A stretch of 64,000 bases of DNA, taken from contig JAJPHC010000055.1 of NCBI GenBank assembly GCA_021325515.1, positions 1 to 64,000 on the forward strand, written 5' to 3'. This DNA is from Acidobacteriota bacterium. GTDB taxonomy: Bacteria > Acidobacteriota > Thermoanaerobaculia > Gp7-AA8. Positions 51,956 to 60,940 of the stretch are shown here, one piece after another. Under the pieces are notes generated by a model that was given only the letters and a program-made list of their open reading frames with translations, ran no database searches and was not told the origin of the DNA. The position numbers and the translations under genes were made by a program. The number at the start of each line of letters is the position of its first letter. The first letter of the stretch is position 1.

Positions 51956-52739
51956 CCTGCATCCTTCCGCACAGTCCCTCGATGATCCCACGGATCGACG
52001 AGCGGCCCTGCAGGAGAAGCTTCGCATCTTCCATCAACAGCGCGCCGATGCGTCCGACGCCGCGATGCATGCGCGCCACCCAGTAGCGGTTGCGCGTGCG
52101 CAGCCGGAGCGCGCGATCGCCCAGCAGCGGCGCGCTCTGCGAACCGCGATGCGCCGCCTTGATCACCGGCAGCACGCGCGTCTCCCACCCCTGCTCGTGC
52201 AGCCTCGCGCTGAGCTCGACGTCTTCGTAGTAGGCGAAGAATCGCGTCGCGAACACGCGCTTGCCGAGCGCACTCACACGATACAACGCGGCCGTCGCGG
52301 AGATGCCCCACGCTCGCGCGGGATCGAGCGTCTGGCGATAGGTCCCATCGGCGATGTCGACCCCTGCTCCGTCGATCGTCATCGCGTCGCGGCGGATGAC
52401 CGTCTGCACGCCGGCGACCTTCGCGTCGCTCATCGCGGCGAGCACGGTCTCGAGCCAGTCTTCATCGAGCACGACATCGTTGTTGATCAACGCGACGAAC
52501 GGCGCGGTGACATGCTGGAACGCGAGATTCACACCGCCGGCGAAACCGAGATTCGTTTCCGACCGGAGCCACAGCATTCGCTCCCCCGCTGCCTGCTTCC
52601 CGCGGTCTGCTGTCCGGCCGCCATTATCTAGAACGATGATCCTCTGCGGCGCCACGCTCTGCCGCTCGATCGAGTCCAGACAGGCAGCCAGCATTGCGCC
52701 GCCGTCGATGTCGAGCACGATGAAATCGACGCCGCTCAT
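51945..52739 (-). CDS. GT2-family glycosyltransferase
   Basis: A 264-aa GT-A protein: VDFIVLDIDGGAMLAACLDSI, IIVLDNGG, ETNLGFAGGVNLAF, ALINNDVVLDEDW and FFAYYEDVELSARLHEQG. The segment between DNGG and TNLGF (RTADRGKQAAGERMLWLRS) is encoded by CAGCAGACCGCGGGAAGCAGGCAG-like bases matching the intergenic word family, yet the length is normal for the fold. ATG at 52739 overlaps the upstream gene by ATGA. Confidence 0.87.
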   Translation of the reverse strand: MSGVDFIVLDIDGGAMLAACLDSIERQSVAPQRIIVLDNGGRTADRGKQAAGERMLWLRSETNLGFAGGVNLAFQHVTAPFVALINNDVVLDEDWLETVLAAMSDAKVAGVQTVIRRDAMTIDGAGVDIADGTYRQTLDPARAWGISATAALYRVSALGKRVFATRFFAYYEDVELSARLHEQGWETRVLPVIKAAHRGSQSAPLLGDRALRLRTRNRYWVARMHRGVGRIGALLMEDAKLLLQGRSSIRGIIEGLCGRMQDDE

Positions 52740-54640
52740 CGCGCGAGCTCCATCCGGTCGAGGTTGATCGTCCCCTCGATGCAATTCAATGTCGTCCGCC
52801 CCTCGAGCGGAACTTCGATGAACGTCTCCGCATACGCGGGCGCCGCGCCGAGCGTGTACACGCGCCCTCCGAGCTCGATCGTCGCAGGCGCCGCCGACGA
52901 ATAGAAGAGCTGATGCCTCCCGCGATGCGCGAGAAACGACACCGACTCGCCCTTCTTCAGAATCCAACCCCCGCGGTACTGAAAACGCGCGACCTGATAC
53001 TGATACGGATACAACTCGCCGCCGTTGTGAATCACGTGCGCGTCTTCGAATTCGATGCGGTCTGCCGGCGTGCGCCCGTAATGAAAGAAGAGCGCGACGC
53101 CAACGATGATGAGCGGCGCGATCGCAAACGCAGGCGCGTCTCCACGGAGCTTCACGACTGCGAAGAATGCGATCAGCAGCACCGCCGCCGCGATTCCCGC
53201 GGTGTTCAGGCGGATGAAGCTCGGAAACAGGCGGGAGAAATCGCTGTGGAACATCGCCGAAAGCCATTCGCCGATCGCGTTCTCACCGTTCGCGATGTGG
53301 AACAGGCTCCACGGCGCCGCGAGTGCGTGCGCGGTGATGCCGATCGTCCATACCGCGACCGGCGCGAGCATCTCTTTCGCTGAGGATGACAACTCGATCA
53401 GCTTCGCCGCACCGAGTGCCAGGACAGGCAGCAGCACGACGATGTACCGCAACGGCGGCGACCATCCGCCATGCCACTCCGAGCGCGGCAGCAGAGTGAC
53501 CACATACAGCGACGATGCGATCGCGCCGAGCCGAAAGCCCTCGGGCATCGATCGCCAGCGCGCCAGCGCGAAGACGCCGAGGAGGAAGAGCGGGGCTTGC
53601 ACGAGGAGTCCGGCAGCGCCATCGAGCAGGAGTCCGCACAAGCCGATGAGATACGGCTTCGGAGCGGACGGCAACAGCTCGCGCCAGGTGTGCACGTTCA
53701 GCACGCTGCCCGAAATCCACCAGACGACCGCCAGCGGCACAGCCATCGCCACGATCGTGATCACCGCGATCCTCGGCTTCTTCCGCAGAAGGATCGTGCC
53801 GAGCAGCATCACACCCAGCAGGCCGAAGCGCAGCTTGAGCATGACGAGCGCGAAGAGCGCCGGCAGCCAGCGCTGCACACGCCGCTGCCTCATTCCGCGA
53901 ACAGCCTCCACGAAGCAGAGCGCGCCCGGCACCTCGGGCCACACCCGTGCGGCGTAGTAGATGATCGGCGGCCCGAAGAGAACGAGCGGCATCACAATGC
54001 GAATCGTCTGATCGGAGACTCCTTCGTCCTCCATCCATCGCACGAGGGATCGCGCGAGCAGCACGCCGCACAATGCAATCATCGCAATTGCGCCCGGCAC
54101 GCCGAACAGCAGGTAGGCCGGCACCATCAGCAGCGGCAGGAAAGGCTCGTGACGCGAATACTGCTCGCCGTGCGGGCCGGAAGGATCGCCAAACTGCGGC
54201 ACGAGATCGGGACGCCCGAGGTCCGTGTGAGCGATGTCGCGGTATTGATTCGCGAGATCGACGTCGTGATCGCGCGCCATCGATTCCGTCAGCAGCAGAT
54301 AGAACGGCTCATCGCCATCGATCGGCGCGCGGAGCTGCGCCGGCAGCACGCTCGCGTAGACGAGCGCCGCGGCGATCGCGAAGCGCATCGCGAGGTTTTG
54401 CACTTGCGAACTGGCGCCGATCTGGATCGCGATCACCGCGAGCTGCAGCACGAACAGCGTCGCGAGCGCGGTCGCCGGATCGAGATCCTGCACACCCAGC
54501 GAATGCGCGTAGATCGCGATCGCGCCGGCAAACGCGTAGATCGCGATTTCGATCCCGAGTGCGCGCGCGAGCTCGCGTCCGCGGAAAAAGACGAACGGCA
54601 GAAGCGCGAGGACAACCGCTGTCGAAACGGCGAGAGTCAT
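52736..54640 (-). CDS. Multi-spanning membrane protein of the polysaccharide block
   Basis: A 634-aa integral membrane protein with about 13 hydrophobic helices (from VVLALLPFVFF through AVLLIAFFAVVKL) and a C-terminal soluble beta domain. An early loop AQLRAPIDGDEPFYLLLTESMARDHDVDL has the acidic DGDE motif at the place expected for GT-C glycosyltransferases. Role in lipid-linked sugar assembly is inferred from context. ATGA overlaps exist on both sides. Confidence 0.7.
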   Translation of the reverse strand: MTLAVSTAVVLALLPFVFFRGRELARALGIEIAIYAFAGAIAIYAHSLGVQDLDPATALATLFVLQLAVIAIQIGASSQVQNLAMRFAIAAALVYASVLPAQLRAPIDGDEPFYLLLTESMARDHDVDLANQYRDIAHTDLGRPDLVPQFGDPSGPHGEQYSRHEPFLPLLMVPAYLLFGVPGAIAMIALCGVLLARSLVRWMEDEGVSDQTIRIVMPLVLFGPPIIYYAARVWPEVPGALCFVEAVRGMRQRRVQRWLPALFALVMLKLRFGLLGVMLLGTILLRKKPRIAVITIVAMAVPLAVVWWISGSVLNVHTWRELLPSAPKPYLIGLCGLLLDGAAGLLVQAPLFLLGVFALARWRSMPEGFRLGAIASSLYVVTLLPRSEWHGGWSPPLRYIVVLLPVLALGAAKLIELSSSAKEMLAPVAVWTIGITAHALAAPWSLFHIANGENAIGEWLSAMFHSDFSRLFPSFIRLNTAGIAAAVLLIAFFAVVKLRGDAPAFAIAPLIIVGVALFFHYGRTPADRIEFEDAHVIHNGGELYPYQYQVARFQYRGGWILKKGESVSFLAHRGRHQLFYSSAAPATIELGGRVYTLGAAPAYAETFIEVPLEGRTTLNCIEGTINLDRMELAR

Positions 54641-55680
54641 CGCGGCCTCATCTCGATCGACTCGATCTGCAGAATTGCGCCGGTTGGCAGATGCGAATCG
54701 GCGGTCACGCGAATCGTGCCGATTCCCGGCGGCAGGAGCACGCGCCCTGCGCCGTCGATCCAGCAACTCCATCCGTAGCCGCGAATCCGGCCCGCCGGAT
54801 CGCGCGGATAACGATTGCGTGACGCGAAGAACTGCTCGCGCCGCATGAAGCCCCAGTCCGCCGCATCGCCGACGCGAATCGGAATCGCGCGCGGCTCGAT
54901 GGTGCCGAGGGGAGTGCCGGGGCGAAGGCTCTGAATGTTGGCGCCGGAGACGATGAGCGACTCCGCCTCGGCGGGAATCTCGAACGCAACCGATTCACCG
55001 CGCCGCAACGCGTAGTAGACATGGCGGCGCTCCGCCTGCCGCGGCGGCTGGAGAAAGAAGCGCCAGCCGCGGGCCATGAGACCACTCCAGGGAAAGAAGG
55101 CGATGATCAGCGCGAGCACCATCGCATCGAGGTACGGCTTGCGCCGGCGAAGAGTCGCGCTGAGCAGAGCGGCTCCCGCGAGCATGAGGATCGTGATCTT
55201 CATCGGCCACGCCGGTGCGAACAGCGCCGCCGGCACCGCGAGGAAGGCGTTGCGCGACACGAGCGCGATCGCGATCGCGGCAGCGAGGATGATCAACTCA
55301 CGCCAGATCACGACATCGTGCAGCGGAATCCAGCGAATGACGAGCACGGCGAGAATCGTGAGCACGACCGGATGCGCGCGAAACGACGCTGCGAACGCGA
55401 AAGCCATGACGATCGCGATCGCCAGCAGCCGCGTGCGTTCGTCCGCGATCACGACTTCGCACGCCATCAGCAGTGCTGCCAGCAAGGCGGAGTGCGGAAG
55501 CCTCGTCCGCATCCCGTCCTGAGTGGACGAGGCGGCCGCCCAATCCAGCGCAACCACGACGACTGCGAGAAACGGAAGCGCGCGGTCCACCGGCGTCGCG
55601 AACTGAACGACGCTGAAGGACGCCCATGCGGCCACGACCGCCAGCGCGATCGACAGCAGCAGTGCGCGTCTATCGATCAC
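54637..55680 (-). CDS. Membrane protein with C-terminal soluble domain
   Basis: A 347-aa protein with about seven hydrophobic helices in the first 205 residues and a soluble beta-rich domain after PPRQAERRHVYYALRRGESV. No family recognised. Residues about 56-68 (TQDGMRTRLPHSA) are encoded by a copy of the REP palindrome (55489-55510), placing a repeat inside a loop of a coding sequence. It sits between dapF, which it overlaps by 11 bases, and the larger membrane protein. Confidence 0.65.
   Translation of the reverse strand: MIDRRALLLSIALAVVAAWASFSVVQFATPVDRALPFLAVVVVALDWAAASSTQDGMRTRLPHSALLAALLMACEVVIADERTRLLAIAIVMAFAFAASFRAHPVVLTILAVLVIRWIPLHDVVIWRELIILAAAIAIALVSRNAFLAVPAALFAPAWPMKITILMLAGAALLSATLRRRKPYLDAMVLALIIAFFPWSGLMARGWRFFLQPPRQAERRHVYYALRRGESVAFEIPAEAESLIVSGANIQSLRPGTPLGTIEPRAIPIRVGDAADWGFMRREQFFASRNRYPRDPAGRIRGYGWSCWIDGAGRVLLPPGIGTIRVTADSHLPTGAILQIESIEMRPR
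55489..55510. repeat. REP-like palindrome copy inside a coding sequence
   Basis: GGAGTGCGGAAGCCTCGTCCGC matches the REP unit GGAGTGCGGACGCCTCGTCCGC of the 4364-5045 array at 21 of 22 bases. Here it is read in frame within the membrane-protein gene at 54637-55680. Confidence 0.75.
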
Positions 55681-56563
55681 TCAGCACTGCCTGCACCGGA
55701 TCGCGCACGAACTCGGGATCGAATCCGTCGAGCGTCTCCGGCGTGATCGCCGCGCGATAGATGATCCGCGCATCGCCTCGCAGCCGGATGTCCTGAACCT
55801 CGGACGCCGTCTTCGAGAACGAGACTTCGAGCGCGATGCCGCTGCGCGTCAGCACGGAGACGGGGGTCCGGACTTTGTCGAACAAAGCACTCGTCGCGAC
55901 AGAGGCAACCACGCCCGAGCCGCAGGCGAGCGTCTCCCCTTCGACGCCGCGCTCATATGTCCGCACTTCGATCGCGCCCGGATTCCGGACGACGACGAAA
56001 TTCACGTTCGCCCCCTCCGGCGCAAGATCGGGATGCTGCCTCACGGCGCGCCCCAGCGTCTCGATCTGCTGCGACCAGAGATCGTCGCGGAGAAAGATCA
56101 CGTAATGCGGCACGCCGACGACGATGAAACTTCCCTGCACCGTCGTGCTGCCGATCTGCAGCGGGCGGTTCGCCACGAAGCCGCGCGGTGACGGCAGCGA
56201 CAGCGTGACCTGTCCCCCCTCGCCCACTTCGGCGCCGATGACTCCCGCGCCGGTCTCGATCGTCATCCTGCGCGGCGCGATCACGTTCACGAAGGCGAAG
56301 CGCGCGGCGCATCGCGTCCCGTTCGCGCAGAAGTCCGCCTGCGAGCCATCCGAGTTCAGGTAGCGCATCCTGAACGTGGCACGGGGCGAAGTCTCGATGA
56401 GGATCAGGCCGTCGGCTCCGACGGAGAGGCGGCGGGTGCAGATCCGTCTCGTCAGTTCCGTCGCGTCGCCGATCCGTCCGGTTCGGTTGTCGATCACGAC
56501 GAAGTCGTTGCCGGCCCCGGCCATCTTCACGAACGAAAGCGGATCTTGTTTTGTCGCAGCCAC
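55670..56563 (-). CDS. dapF: Diaminopimelate epimerase
   Basis: DapF (297 aa) interconverts LL- and meso-diaminopimelate for lysine and peptidoglycan synthesis. The two active-site cysteines are in NGTRCAAR (preceded by FCA) and ETLACGSGVVA; KMAGAGNDFVVIDN and SVGADGLILIE mark the N-terminal half. It is the first gene of the long minus-strand series of overlapping genes leading into the polysaccharide block and is divergent from the VWFA gene. Confidence 0.95.
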   Translation of the reverse strand: MAATKQDPLSFVKMAGAGNDFVVIDNRTGRIGDATELTRRICTRRLSVGADGLILIETSPRATFRMRYLNSDGSQADFCANGTRCAARFAFVNVIAPRRMTIETGAGVIGAEVGEGGQVTLSLPSPRGFVANRPLQIGSTTVQGSFIVVGVPHYVIFLRDDLWSQQIETLGRAVRQHPDLAPEGANVNFVVVRNPGAIEVRTYERGVEGETLACGSGVVASVATSALFDKVRTPVSVLTRSGIALEVSFSKTASEVQDIRLRGDARIIYRAAITPETLDGFDPEFVRDPVQAVLSDR

Positions 56564-56701
56564 TTGGCTGAAGCCTCACCGGAAATATTCACCCTCTGTG
56601 GCGGTTTCCCACCGGGCGGTCCGTATTCTCGCACGACGAAAGCCAACCTGCGCGAAACGGCCGCGGCTCTCAGCCGTCGAAAATCTGGAGGTCTTGTTCT
56701 G

Positions 56702-58420
56702 ATGAAGCACGTTTCCCTGGCGGCCGCTCTCACATCTGCCGTTCTCATGTTCCCCTGCGCTGCGTCGTTCGCAGCCGAGCAGCAGAAGCCGAAGGGTGAG
56801 CCGACGCGGCTCGTCGAGACCGTCGACGTCCGCGTCATCAATGTCGACGTCATCGTGACCGACAAGAAGGGCAACGTCATCCACGGACTCAAGAAGAACG
56901 ATTTCGAGATCCTGGAGAACGGGATGCCGAAGGCTGTCTCGAACTTCTACGAAGTCGTCGGCAACAAGGCGATCAGCGAAGAAGACGCCGCAGCCGCAGC
57001 AGCGACCGCGGCTCCTTCCGAAGCGCAGAAGCCGGCGGGCGTGAACGAAGACACGATGCGGCGGCGCATCATCTTCTACATCGACAACCTCTCCCTCGCG
57101 CCGTTCAACCGCAATCGCGTCTTCTCCCAGATGAAGGATTTCGTGAAGAACGTGATGCGTCCCGGCGACGAGGCGATGATCGCGACGTTCAACCGCTCGA
57201 TGAAGGTGCGCGTCCCCTTCACGCGCGATCCCGTGCAGATCTCGCAGACGCTCGACATCATCGCCGGCGAGTCGGCGATGGGCACGCAGACGCGCAGCGA
57301 CCGCAAGCAGGTCGAGGATCAGATCCGCGACGCGCAGTCCTACGACGACGCGATCGCCTACGCGCGCACGTACGCCGAGTCCGCCGACCACGATCTGCGC
57401 CAGAGCGTCGAGTCGCTCAACGCGTTGATGTCGACCCTGGCCGGCGTCGAAGGAAAGAAGATTCTCGTCCTCACCTCCGAAGGCTTCCCGATGCAGCCGG
57501 GCAAAGAGGCGTTCGCCTACATCGAAGACATCTCCCGCGAAAAGACGAACTGGCAGACGGGCTCGACGATCCTCGAGGGGATGACGTTCGATGCGACGTC
57601 CGAGATCCAGTCCGTTGCCAAGACCGCGAACGCGAATGGCATCACGATGTACACGATCGGAGCGGCGGGGCTCAGCGGCGGCGCCGAGATGAGCGCGGAG
57701 AATTCGCGCCCGACCTCCTTCCTCGCCTCGCAGGCAGTCACCAGCAACACGACCGACTCGATGCAGATGATGGCCGACATGACCGGCGGCCTCGCATCGG
57801 TGAACAGCAACAACTTCAAGGCGGCGTTCGATCACATCCAGCGCGACCTCGATTCGTATTACTCGCTCGGATATCGCGCCGGAACGTCGGAGCGCGTCGA
57901 CCGCCAGCGCGCGCTCGAAGTACGGCTGAAGAACAATCCGCGCAATCAATATGTCGTCCGCGCGCGCCAGTCGTTCGTCGAGAAATCGACGTTCGCCGAG
58001 ATGAGCGACCGCGTCATCGCCAACCTGCTCTACGCGACCCGGTCGAACGACCTGCACATCGTCGTTCGCATGGGACGCCCCCGCTCGACGGACGACGGGC
58101 TGTTCCGCGTGCCGGTCGAAGTGCAGATCCCGATGGAGATGCTGACCTTCGTTCCGCAGGGCGACGCGTACGTCGGCGGCTTCGATGTCTACATCGTCGT
58201 CGCGAACAAGGATGGCGACATGTCCGACGTCTCGCGCAAGACCTCGCCCATCACGATCCCCGCGGCCGACATCGCGAAGACGAAGGGGAAGTACTACACG
58301 TACGAGCTCGAATTGCTGATGGAGCCGGGCCTGAACAAACTCTCCGTCGGCGTGATCGACAGCATCACGAACACGACAGGATTCGCGCGCGACCAGATCA
58401 TTGCGCAGGACCTGCGATAG
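56702..58420 (+). CDS. Secreted VWFA-domain protein
   Basis: A 572-aa exported protein with signal KHVSLAAALTSAVLMFPCAASFAA, followed by a strand-rich N-terminal region (VDVRVINVDVIVTDKKGNVIHGLKKNDFEILENG) and a von Willebrand factor A-like domain (RRRIIFYIDNLSLAPFNRNR, KKILVLTSEG, ANANGITMYTIGAAG). This layout is the VWFA-related domain protein expanded in Acidobacteriota. The MIDAS-type DxSxS is replaced by DNLSLAP. GGAGG at 56687-56691 fixes the start. A partner protein is unknown. Confidence 0.87.
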   Translation: MKHVSLAAALTSAVLMFPCAASFAAEQQKPKGEPTRLVETVDVRVINVDVIVTDKKGNVIHGLKKNDFEILENGMPKAVSNFYEVVGNKAISEEDAAAAAATAAPSEAQKPAGVNEDTMRRRIIFYIDNLSLAPFNRNRVFSQMKDFVKNVMRPGDEAMIATFNRSMKVRVPFTRDPVQISQTLDIIAGESAMGTQTRSDRKQVEDQIRDAQSYDDAIAYARTYAESADHDLRQSVESLNALMSTLAGVEGKKILVLTSEGFPMQPGKEAFAYIEDISREKTNWQTGSTILEGMTFDATSEIQSVAKTANANGITMYTIGAAGLSGGAEMSAENSRPTSFLASQAVTSNTTDSMQMMADMTGGLASVNSNNFKAAFDHIQRDLDSYYSLGYRAGTSERVDRQRALEVRLKNNPRNQYVVRARQSFVEKSTFAEMSDRVIANLLYATRSNDLHIVVRMGRPRSTDDGLFRVPVEVQIPMEMLTFVPQGDAYVGGFDVYIVVANKDGDMSDVSRKTSPITIPAADIAKTKGKYYTYELELLMEPGLNKLSVGVIDSITNTTGFARDQIIAQDLR

Positions 58421-58460
58421 GGTCAGGCAGCCCGCTGCCTGACCCCGCTGCCTGAATCCC
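58421..58460. repeat. CAGGCAG-type hairpin after the VWFA gene
   Basis: GGTCAGGCAGC-CC-GCTGCCTGACC (58421-58444) is a perfect 11-bp inverted repeat starting at the first base after the stop codon, followed by another CGCTGCCTGAATCCC. It may act as a 3'-end structure; no T run follows. It fills the whole gap up to truA. Confidence 0.8.
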
Positions 58461-59183
58461 ATGCGCCTTCTCCTCACCCTCCAGTATCTCGGCACGCATT
58501 ACGCCGGCTGGCAGGCGCAGGCGAATGCGACCGGGGTGCAGCAGATGGTTGAGGGCGCACTGGCGCGCGTGTTCGGCTGCGATGTGCGCATTCATGGCGC
58601 GGGGCGGACCGACGCCGGCGTTCATGCCGCCGGGCAGCGCGCGCACTTCGATGCGCCGTTCCCGATCGCGCCGCGCGGAGTGATGCTCGGCGTCAATCAG
58701 TACCTGCCGCACGACATCCGCGTGCTCGCCGTCGAAGAAGTGGCAGAGACGTTTCACGCGCGCTTCGACGCGACGTCGAAAACCTACGCATACCGGATCT
58801 GGACTGCGCCGTACGCCGATGTCTTCACGTTCGAAACGCACGCGCATGTCGCGTCGAGACTCGACGACTCGCGCATGGCGGGCGCCGCGGCGCAACTCCT
58901 CGGCACGCATGACTTCGCGGCATTCACCGTTGCCGATCCCGAAGTGAGCTCGACCGTGCGCACGCTCACACGCGCGGAAGTCACGCGCGAAGGATCCGCG
59001 CTGACGCTGACCGTGAGCGCCGACGGCTTTCTCCGATTCATGGTGCGCAGAATCGCCGGCTCGCTGATCGAGGCAGGACGTGGAAAACTCGATCCATCGA
59101 CGATTCTCGACGAAGCACGATGGACCGCGCCGGCAAAAGGGCTGACGCTGATCGAAGTCGGATACGCGGCACCCAGCAGGTAG
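58461..59183 (+). CDS. truA: tRNA pseudouridine(38-40) synthase
   Basis: TruA (240 aa) forms pseudouridine in the anticodon stem-loop of tRNAs. The catalytic Asp lies in GAGRTDAGVHAAGQ (about 48-61); YLGTHYAGWQ near the start and RFMVRRIAGSLIEAGRG near the end are family blocks. Start is the ATG right after the CAGGCAG hairpin. Confidence 0.95.
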   Translation: MRLLLTLQYLGTHYAGWQAQANATGVQQMVEGALARVFGCDVRIHGAGRTDAGVHAAGQRAHFDAPFPIAPRGVMLGVNQYLPHDIRVLAVEEVAETFHARFDATSKTYAYRIWTAPYADVFTFETHAHVASRLDDSRMAGAAAQLLGTHDFAAFTVADPEVSSTVRTLTRAEVTREGSALTLTVSADGFLRFMVRRIAGSLIEAGRGKLDPSTILDEARWTAPAKGLTLIEVGYAAPSR

Positions 59184-59190
59184 AGGTCGT

Positions 59191-59234
59191 GTCCCTGCCC
59201 CTGCTGCCTGTTATCTGCTGCCTGTTGCCTGTTA
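59191..59234. repeat. CTGCCTGTT word run between truA and uppS
   Basis: CCCCTGCTGCCTGTTATC, TGCTGCCTGTTGCCTGTT: three to four degenerate copies of the CTGCCTGTT word, unpaired with a reverse arm in this gap. It occupies most of the space between truA and uppS. Confidence 0.7.
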
Positions 59235-59250
59235 AGATCCCCCTTCTGCG

Positions 59251-60078
59251 ATGATCGACCTCCGCAAACTGGCCGAACCGGGCTCGATCGAAGAGTCACT
59301 CCTCGAAAAGATCGACCTGAATCGCCTTCCCCGCCACATCGCTGTGATCATGGACGGCAACGGCCGCTGGGCGAAGTCGCGCAGACTACCGCGCGTCGAA
59401 GGCCATCGTGCCGGAATCGCCTCGGTTCGCGAGATCGTCGAGACCGCGGCGCGCCTCGAGCTCGGCGTCATCACGCTCTACGCCTTCTCGGTCGAGAACT
59501 GGAAGCGCCCGCGCTTCGAAGTCGCCACTCTGATGATGCTGCTCAAGGAGTACCTCCGCAAAGAGCTGGCGACGCTGATGGAGAACAACATCCGCTTCGT
59601 TCCCATCGGCCGCATCGAAGGACTCGATCCCTCCGTGCAGCGCGAGCTGCGGTATGCCGAGGAGCAGACGGCGAAGAACACGGGGCTGCTGTTTCAGATC
59701 GCACTCAACTACGGCGGCCGCGCCGAGATCGTCGACACCGTGAACCGCATCATGACCACGCTGCGCGAGAAGGAGATGACGGACGCCGTGATCGACGAGG
59801 CATTCTTCGGCGATCACCTCTACACCGCGAACGTCGACGATCCCGATCTGCTCATCCGCACCAGCGGCGAGCTTCGCGTCTCGAACTTCCTCCTCTGGCA
59901 GATCGCCTATGCGGAGATTCATGTGACGAAAGTGCTGTGGCCCGATTTTCGGAAGCAGCATCTCTTCGAAGCGATCATCGACTTCCAGTCGCGCGAGCGC
60001 CGCTACGGCGGCGTCGAGCCGGGTGAGCAGGAGATGTTCGTGGAACAGCAGTCAGCAGAAGGAGACTCTGAGAAATGA
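59251..60078 (+). CDS. uppS: Undecaprenyl diphosphate synthase
   Basis: A 275-aa cis-prenyltransferase making the C55 carrier lipid for peptidoglycan and surface polysaccharide. The catalytic Asp region HIAVIMDGNGRWAKSR (about 30-45), EGHRAG, VITLYAFSVENWKRP and the C-terminal DLLIRTSGELRVSNFLLWQ are all present. The last codons (EQQSAEG) fall in a CAGCAGTCAGCAG stretch of the repeat family. Gene order truA-uppS-cdsA-dxr-rseP is a widespread cluster. Confidence 0.95.
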   Translation: MIDLRKLAEPGSIEESLLEKIDLNRLPRHIAVIMDGNGRWAKSRRLPRVEGHRAGIASVREIVETAARLELGVITLYAFSVENWKRPRFEVATLMMLLKEYLRKELATLMENNIRFVPIGRIEGLDPSVQRELRYAEEQTAKNTGLLFQIALNYGGRAEIVDTVNRIMTTLREKEMTDAVIDEAFFGDHLYTANVDDPDLLIRTSGELRVSNFLLWQIAYAEIHVTKVLWPDFRKQHLFEAIIDFQSRERRYGGVEPGEQEMFVEQQSAEGDSEK

Positions 60079-60102
60079 ACCGATCCCCGCTGCTGCCTGG
60101 CC
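60046..60102. repeat. CAGCAG / CTGCTGCCTGG words across the uppS stop
   Basis: CAGCAGTCAGCAG lies within the last codons of uppS and CGCTGCTGCCTGG just before cdsA; the two are partly complementary around the uppS stop codon. It is another example of word repeats running into a coding end. Confidence 0.55.
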
Positions 60103-60106
60103 TTCT

Positions 60107-60940
60107 ATGAAATACGCTCGCGAGCTGACGACGCTCGTCGCCGCCCCCTTCGCGATCTGGATCATCGGCTGGTCGCATGAGTACGTCTTCGACGCGACCA
60201 TCGCCGTCATCGGTCTCCTCGCTCACTACGAATTCCTCATCCTCGGCGAGCGGAAAGGGTTTCACGTTCCGAAGACCATCTGCCTCGCCGTGATGCTCTT
60301 CATCCTCGCCGCGTTCGTGCTCGAGCCGATCTCGGTGGAGATGGGCGTCTTCCTCGCGCTGCTCGTCATCCCCGCGACGTATGTCTTCGGCCAGGCCGAG
60401 CTCGAAGAGGCGCTTCCCTCGAGTGCGATCGCCGTGCTCTCCACGCTCTACATCGGCATGCTCGGCGGCTCGCTGATCCGCATGCGCAAGGACTTCATCG
60501 CCGACGGACCGCACCTCATCTTCTTTCTGTTGATCGTGGTCTGGATCGGAGATGCCGGCGCGTACTACATCGGCAAGACGTTCGGCCGGCACCGCCTCTC
60601 GCCGCGCATCAGCCCGAAGAAGAGCATCGAGGGAATGTTCGGCGGCATCACGACGTCGATCATCGCCGCCATCGTGATTCACTTCACCTTCTTCCCGCGC
60701 TTTCCGCTGGTCCATGCCGTGATCGCCGGCACCGTGCTCTCGATTTCAGGCGTGGTCGGCGATCTGGCGGAGTCGATGTGGAAGCGCTCCGCATCCGTGA
60801 AGGACTCCGGCACATTGATTCCGGGTCACGGCGGATTTCTCGATCGTTTCGATTCGATCTTTTTCACCGCGCCGATCCTGTATGTCTACTGGGTGCTGAT
60901 CCAGAACGGCTTCACGAGCCTGCGCATCATGTCCGTATGA
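60107..60940 (+). CDS. cdsA: Phosphatidate cytidylyltransferase
   Basis: CdsA (277 aa), an integral membrane enzyme making CDP-diacylglycerol. About seven to eight hydrophobic helices are followed by the family signature at about 216-254: SGVVGDLAESMWKRSASVKD then PGHGGFLDRFDS. ATG at 60107 is chosen because it gives the membrane-embedded N-terminus MKYARELTTLVAAPF; it lies 28 bases after uppS. The stop overlaps dxr by ATGA. Confidence 0.93.
   Translation: MKYARELTTLVAAPFAIWIIGWSHEYVFDATIAVIGLLAHYEFLILGERKGFHVPKTICLAVMLFILAAFVLEPISVEMGVFLALLVIPATYVFGQAELEEALPSSAIAVLSTLYIGMLGGSLIRMRKDFIADGPHLIFFLLIVVWIGDAGAYYIGKTFGRHRLSPRISPKKSIEGMFGGITTSIIAAIVIHFTFFPRFPLVHAVIAGTVLSISGVVGDLAESMWKRSASVKDSGTLIPGHGGFLDRFDSIFFTAPILYVYWVLIQNGFTSLRIMSV

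Noticed and set aside
52586-52622. Insertion in the GT2 gene at 51945-52739 caused by a CAGGCAG word
   Set aside because: The segment has normal length for the GT2 fold, so an insertion is not supported; only compositional similarity remains.
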